The notes under the pieces were generated by a model, which was not told where the DNA came from, made no database searches, and saw nothing but the letters and a program-made list of their open reading frames with translations. Made by a program: the position numbers and the translations under genes. Positions 61,027-64,000 of a stretch of 64,000 nucleotides of DNA are shown here, one piece after another (position 1 is the first letter of the stretch; every line of letters starts with the position of its first letter). This stretch comes from Desarmillaria ectypa. Its lineage: Eukaryota > Basidiomycota > Agaricomycetes > Agaricales > Physalacriaceae. The stretch covers positions 1,788,501 through 1,852,500 of the forward strand of contig JAUDYN010000011.1 of assembly GCA_030407005.1 (NCBI GenBank), written 5' to 3'.

Positions 61027-63015
61027 TTAAGACATATCCAAAATATCTTGATATATACGGTTAACGGCCTGCGAAACCTTATTACCGGCGTCCTCGATAA
61101 CAGCACGAAGAGAGTCGTCCATCACCGTGTTCAACAAGTTCCTCGATTTCCATCGATCTGGATGGAACGTCTGGCGAGTTCTCGAAATGAGGTCCCTGTA
61201 TGTGTCGAAAGGAAGAGATCTTCGGGCACGCTCAAAGAATTTGTCTGCCAGCGTCCAATCTTCCAGCATGCCCACATAAAACCGGCTCGGGCTGATCAAA
61301 ACAGGCCAAGGCACACTAGATGGCGTCAGCGGTTTAGCTTCGGAAAATTGTGTCGTCTCGAATTCTCTCAAGACGAAGAAAAAGCGATTTATCGCTTTCT
61401 GGGAAGACCACAGTTGACCAAGCGAGAGCTTCCAGTTCTCCTCGTCTCGTCTACGACATCGTTCTTCTTCTGCCGTCATCGCTTGGCGCCATCTCTCCCT
61501 CCGTTCTCGCTCTATACGCTCTTGTTCCTCCCGTTCATTCTGGATGGCCCGTTCCTCCGCCGCCTTCTTCTGCCTTTCTTCCTCAAGAGCCTTCTGCTTC
61601 CGTTGCGCTTCCTCCTCCTGCATCTGCTGCATCCTCTTCCGCGACGCTTCCAATTCCACCTGACGTTGGGCCTCCATTCGTCTCGTTTCCTCCTCTTCCT
61701 CCGCTTCCCTCTCCTGTCGAGTGGCTTCGCGCTGTAGCTGGTGTACCTCTTGCTCCAGCGCTGAGCGGCTCAAATGAGCGGCTTGAAGTTGCTCCTTCAA
61801 TTCGGAGACCTGGCTTTGAAGCTCAGAAACCAAGGCCAGAGCATCGTCCCTTTCCTTCTCCATCAGCCGAGCGCTAGATTCTGCGGAACGAACGCGTTCA
61901 TATTCATCCCAGATATCCAAAGCCAAAGCCCTGCCCTCGGCCTTCTCCTTCTCTAACACAGAGATTGCATGACGCGCGATCGCATTGGCCGCTAGTGCAC
62001 TGTCTCGCTCTGCTGCCAAATGAGAGGTCGTTTCCTCGGCAGCGGCATTGATCCTAACAACCAGGTCCTCCATTTCAGAACATCTCCGCCGTAACTGAGT
62101 GTGGGTATCGGCAAGACGACGCTTCAACCGGGATTGTTCCGAGTGCTCTTCTTCAAGCTGTACTTGCATTATCTCTCGTTCCCTAGTGGCATCCAGCAAC
62201 TCCTGCTCCAGATGATGACGCGCAGCCTCGGAGCTGTACAGTTTCAGCTCAATCCTCTTTGCACTCTCCTTCAGGATATCAAAGCGGCCCTTCCAGTTGG
62301 CACGCTCTTGTTGCAAATGGACCAGATAATCGTTCCGACTCTGCTCCAACGCGTGTTGAAGCTCTTCTTCGAGTTGCTCGTTCTGATGATGGAGAATATC
62401 GACCTGCTCTTCGAGCTCTGCTGTCTTAAGTTCGACGGTGCGGACCCGTTGTGCAACTGGAGATCGTGGGAGAGTGGCGGTCACGGAATCATGGCTGTGG
62501 TCAAAAAAACTTTGTTTCGTGTCAGGGGATGTCCTTCCCGACTGGTCGAAAGAGCTATTGTAAAGGGTGGATCGGTCGTCACCGTCAAGAGACTAAACAT
62601 TGCTTCAGCAAGAGATATACATATACATCAAGGTGTATCCAACTTACGTCGAAAGTCGTTTGCGATTCGGATTCAGACTCAACATCGTCTTCATCGTAAA
62701 TGTATGGAACTTTTACTTCGATGTTATGCTACAGATGGAGGTCAGCTAAGATACCGACGACTATTCACATGAAAGCGAACTCACAGTGTCATCCTCTTGG
62801 GTAGACGCGTCTTGTCCACTAGTGATAGCCCAATTACAAACTTGCAAGAGCACTGAGTCGCGGTCAGCTAGCGTAGATACGATGAGTACTTTGGGACAAT
62901 GTCAACAATGAGCAACCCTACCAGAAACCAACAACGATCGTGTGCGAACACGTTCGGAGCCACGTTTAATAACAGTAGCAAGCTCTCTGGTCAGAGACCT
63001 GATATCAGCATACAT
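61027..63015 (-). CDS. Coiled-coil protein with C-terminal FHPDRW (J-like) domain, copy B (607 aa)
   Basis: Four exons: 63015-62922, 62867-62785, 62728-62648 and 62592-61027; all introns are GT-AG with matching phase. The start MYADIRSLTRELATVIKRGS is the first ATG in frame. An acidic Ser/Asp-rich segment (YIYDEDDVESESESQTTFD) follows, then ~370 residues of continuous coiled coil from TVELKTAELEEQVDILHHQN to RRERWRQAMTAEEERCRRRD. The C-terminal domain has INRFFFVLREFETTQFSEAK, PLTPSSVPWPVL, LEDWTLADKFFERARRS, ISRTRQTFHPDRWKSRNLL and IEDAGNKVSQAVNRIYQDIL. It matches copy A (51951-53397) nearly residue for residue around these motifs. The HPD triplet and surrounding helices resemble a divergent J-domain. 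The function is unknown; I infer an elongated cytoplasmic scaffold that may contact Hsp70. Confidence 0.85.
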
Positions 63016-63475
63016 AGGCAATGGTAAATGCGATTCTGTTGGAGGAGTTGAAGTGCTATGAGGGTATCGTTGGAGTTGAGTGATGGAAGAGAGGAACAGA
63101 GATAAATATGGAACTGGCAGTCAACAAAACGCGCGGCAGCCGAACAAACTCCCTTGTGATCTTGCTTGACTGCCCCCGCATGACGCACGGTGTCAACGCG
63201 GCGTAACATAACCTAACATAACGTGTTCAGTTGCTGTGGAAAGTCGAAAGAATCACACTGATCAGTCAAATAAGCTAAATAAGGTTGATTGCTGTACACT
63301 GACCCCGGTCATCGGTGAGACGGAGCTTGCTCGAAATGCTGTCGAATGGATATTGAACAGTACAATAGTATTTCTTTCCTTTGTGATATATCAAGATGTA
63401 AACTACAAAGTGGACCAATTTTAGATACATTTACTGTAAAAATAAACAAAAACACTCTACTCACGAATGACGCAT
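63016..63475. other. Promoter region of coiled-coil copy B / intergenic
   Basis: About 460 bases upstream of the coiled-coil gene and downstream of the last gene, both on the minus strand. A small direct repeat, taacataacctaacataac, lies around 63206-63225. Nothing else is recognisable. Confidence 0.4.
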
Positions 63476-64000
63476 CTACTCTGTAGAAACCATCGCTGTA
63501 ATGCCTATTTGCTTCAGAGACATTATGACGACCGACGTCACATCCTCATCAGCCAAGCTGATCTTATCAGGGTCTAATTCTTTTCCCCTCCGCCACTCAA
63601 ACCCAGGATGCTCGTCATTGGGCGTGAGCCTATCCCTCGGCTCCTCAGGATCAAGCTCTCCATCCGCATCCGACCCATACTCCATAACACCGGAGGAATC
63701 TATCGTCCGAATGGGCATAAACAGTGGTGCTTGCAGTCCGACGAACCTCCTCCGAGTCTTCTGAGCGTCATTGTCCACCTTTTTCCTCGCAGGCTCCACA
63801 ACTCTCAGCGATGGATTAGTCCCCAGCCCCCAGACCGGCTGAATCTCCCCAACAAACACTCTGGAACGCTGGACAAGGAGTGTATTGGAACTCCCATCCT
63901 CTGGAATATACGCCGTCCCAATCTTTTCCCCAGAAAACCCATAGATTGTGCCCCAGTACTTCACTGGACCCTGCTTACGTTCACTCAGCGGGGGTATATT
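63476..64000 (-). CDS. Unidentified protein, C-terminal part (runs off window)
   Basis: The frame is open to the window edge, starting NIPPLSERKQGPVKYWGTIY and continuing GFSGEKIGTAYIPEDGSSNT, LLVQRSRVFVGEIQPVWGLG, RRRFVGLQAPLFMPIRTIDS, ELDPEEPRDRLTPNDEHPGF, WRRGKELDPDKISLADEDVT and VVIMSLKQIGITAMVSTE before the stop. Composition is protein-like (a structured beta-rich part followed by an acidic linker and an amphipathic end) and no competing frame is as long. I recognise no family, so no function is assigned. The 5' part, including the start, lies beyond base 64000. Confidence 0.65.
   Translation of the reverse strand, partial: NIPPLSERKQGPVKYWGTIYGFSGEKIGTAYIPEDGSSNTLLVQRSRVFVGEIQPVWGLGTNPSLRVVEPARKKVDNDAQKTRRRFVGLQAPLFMPIRTIDSSGVMEYGSDADGELDPEEPRDRLTPNDEHPGFEWRRGKELDPDKISLADEDVTSVVIMSLKQIGITAMVSTE

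Noticed and set aside
61048..61877. Long plus-strand frames (229 and 175 codons)
   Set aside because: They are reverse-strand shadows of the repetitive E/K/R coiled coil of copy B; Leu/Ser/Pro-rich composition is what antisense of such codons gives.

Overview
This window is nuclear DNA of a filamentous basidiomycete, most likely a mushroom-forming agaricomycete. Genes are split by many introns of about 45-60 bases, usually with CTRAY-like branch sites. The gene families fit: expanded F-box proteins, Zn2Cys6 and HMG-box regulators, GPI-anchored fasciclin, a fungal serine beta-lactamase-like protein, a Clr4/SUV39-type SET protein and the TOR regulator Npr3. I saw no bacterial operon, CRISPR array or convincing tRNA/rRNA gene.

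Layout. 0-3.5 kb (+): tail of one F-box gene, an intact F-box gene, then eroded remains of another F-box gene followed by the tail of a Gfo/Idh/MocA oxidoreductase. 3.8-8.2 kb (-): a CaMK-type kinase and an MFS exporter. 9.8-16.8 kb (+): secreted beta-lactamase-like protein, Zn2Cys6 regulator, two-domain fasciclin protein. 16.8-22.5 kb: no recognisable gene. 22.6-24.1 kb (-): HMG-box regulator with a 5.7 kb gene-poor upstream region. 29.8-40.1 kb (-): uridine phosphorylase (many small exons), the full oxidoreductase and two broken F-box genes with a small unknown gene between them. This mirrors, in inverted orientation, the eroded F-box/oxidoreductase block at the left end. 40.2-43.5 kb: nothing recognisable. 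43.5-45.9 kb: a second HMG-box gene (+) convergent with a pyridoxamine-phosphate-oxidase-like gene (-). 46.4-49.9 kb (-): a GH31 alpha-glucosidase pseudogene. 51.9-63.0 kb: two paralogous coiled-coil proteins with a conserved C-terminal domain built around FHPDRW (J-domain-like), on opposite strands, enclosing a decayed A-rich coding relic, an H3K9-methyltransferase-type SET gene and Npr3. 63.5-64.0 kb (-): C-terminus of an unidentified gene that runs off the window.

Functional themes are signalling and nutrient control (CaMK, Npr3), transcription and chromatin (Zn2Cys6, two HMG, SET), small-molecule metabolism and transport (uridine phosphorylase, oxidoreductase, PPOX, MFS), and secreted or cell-surface proteins (beta-lactamase-like, fasciclin, dead GH31). 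Most notable are the FHPDRW coiled-coil pair, six introns that homology places at GC-AG boundaries, several exons of 7-19 bases that carry conserved residues, and the inverted decayed F-box/oxidoreductase block. Gene models were spliced by eye. Exon edges are therefore inferences from conserved protein motifs plus GT/GC-AG signals.
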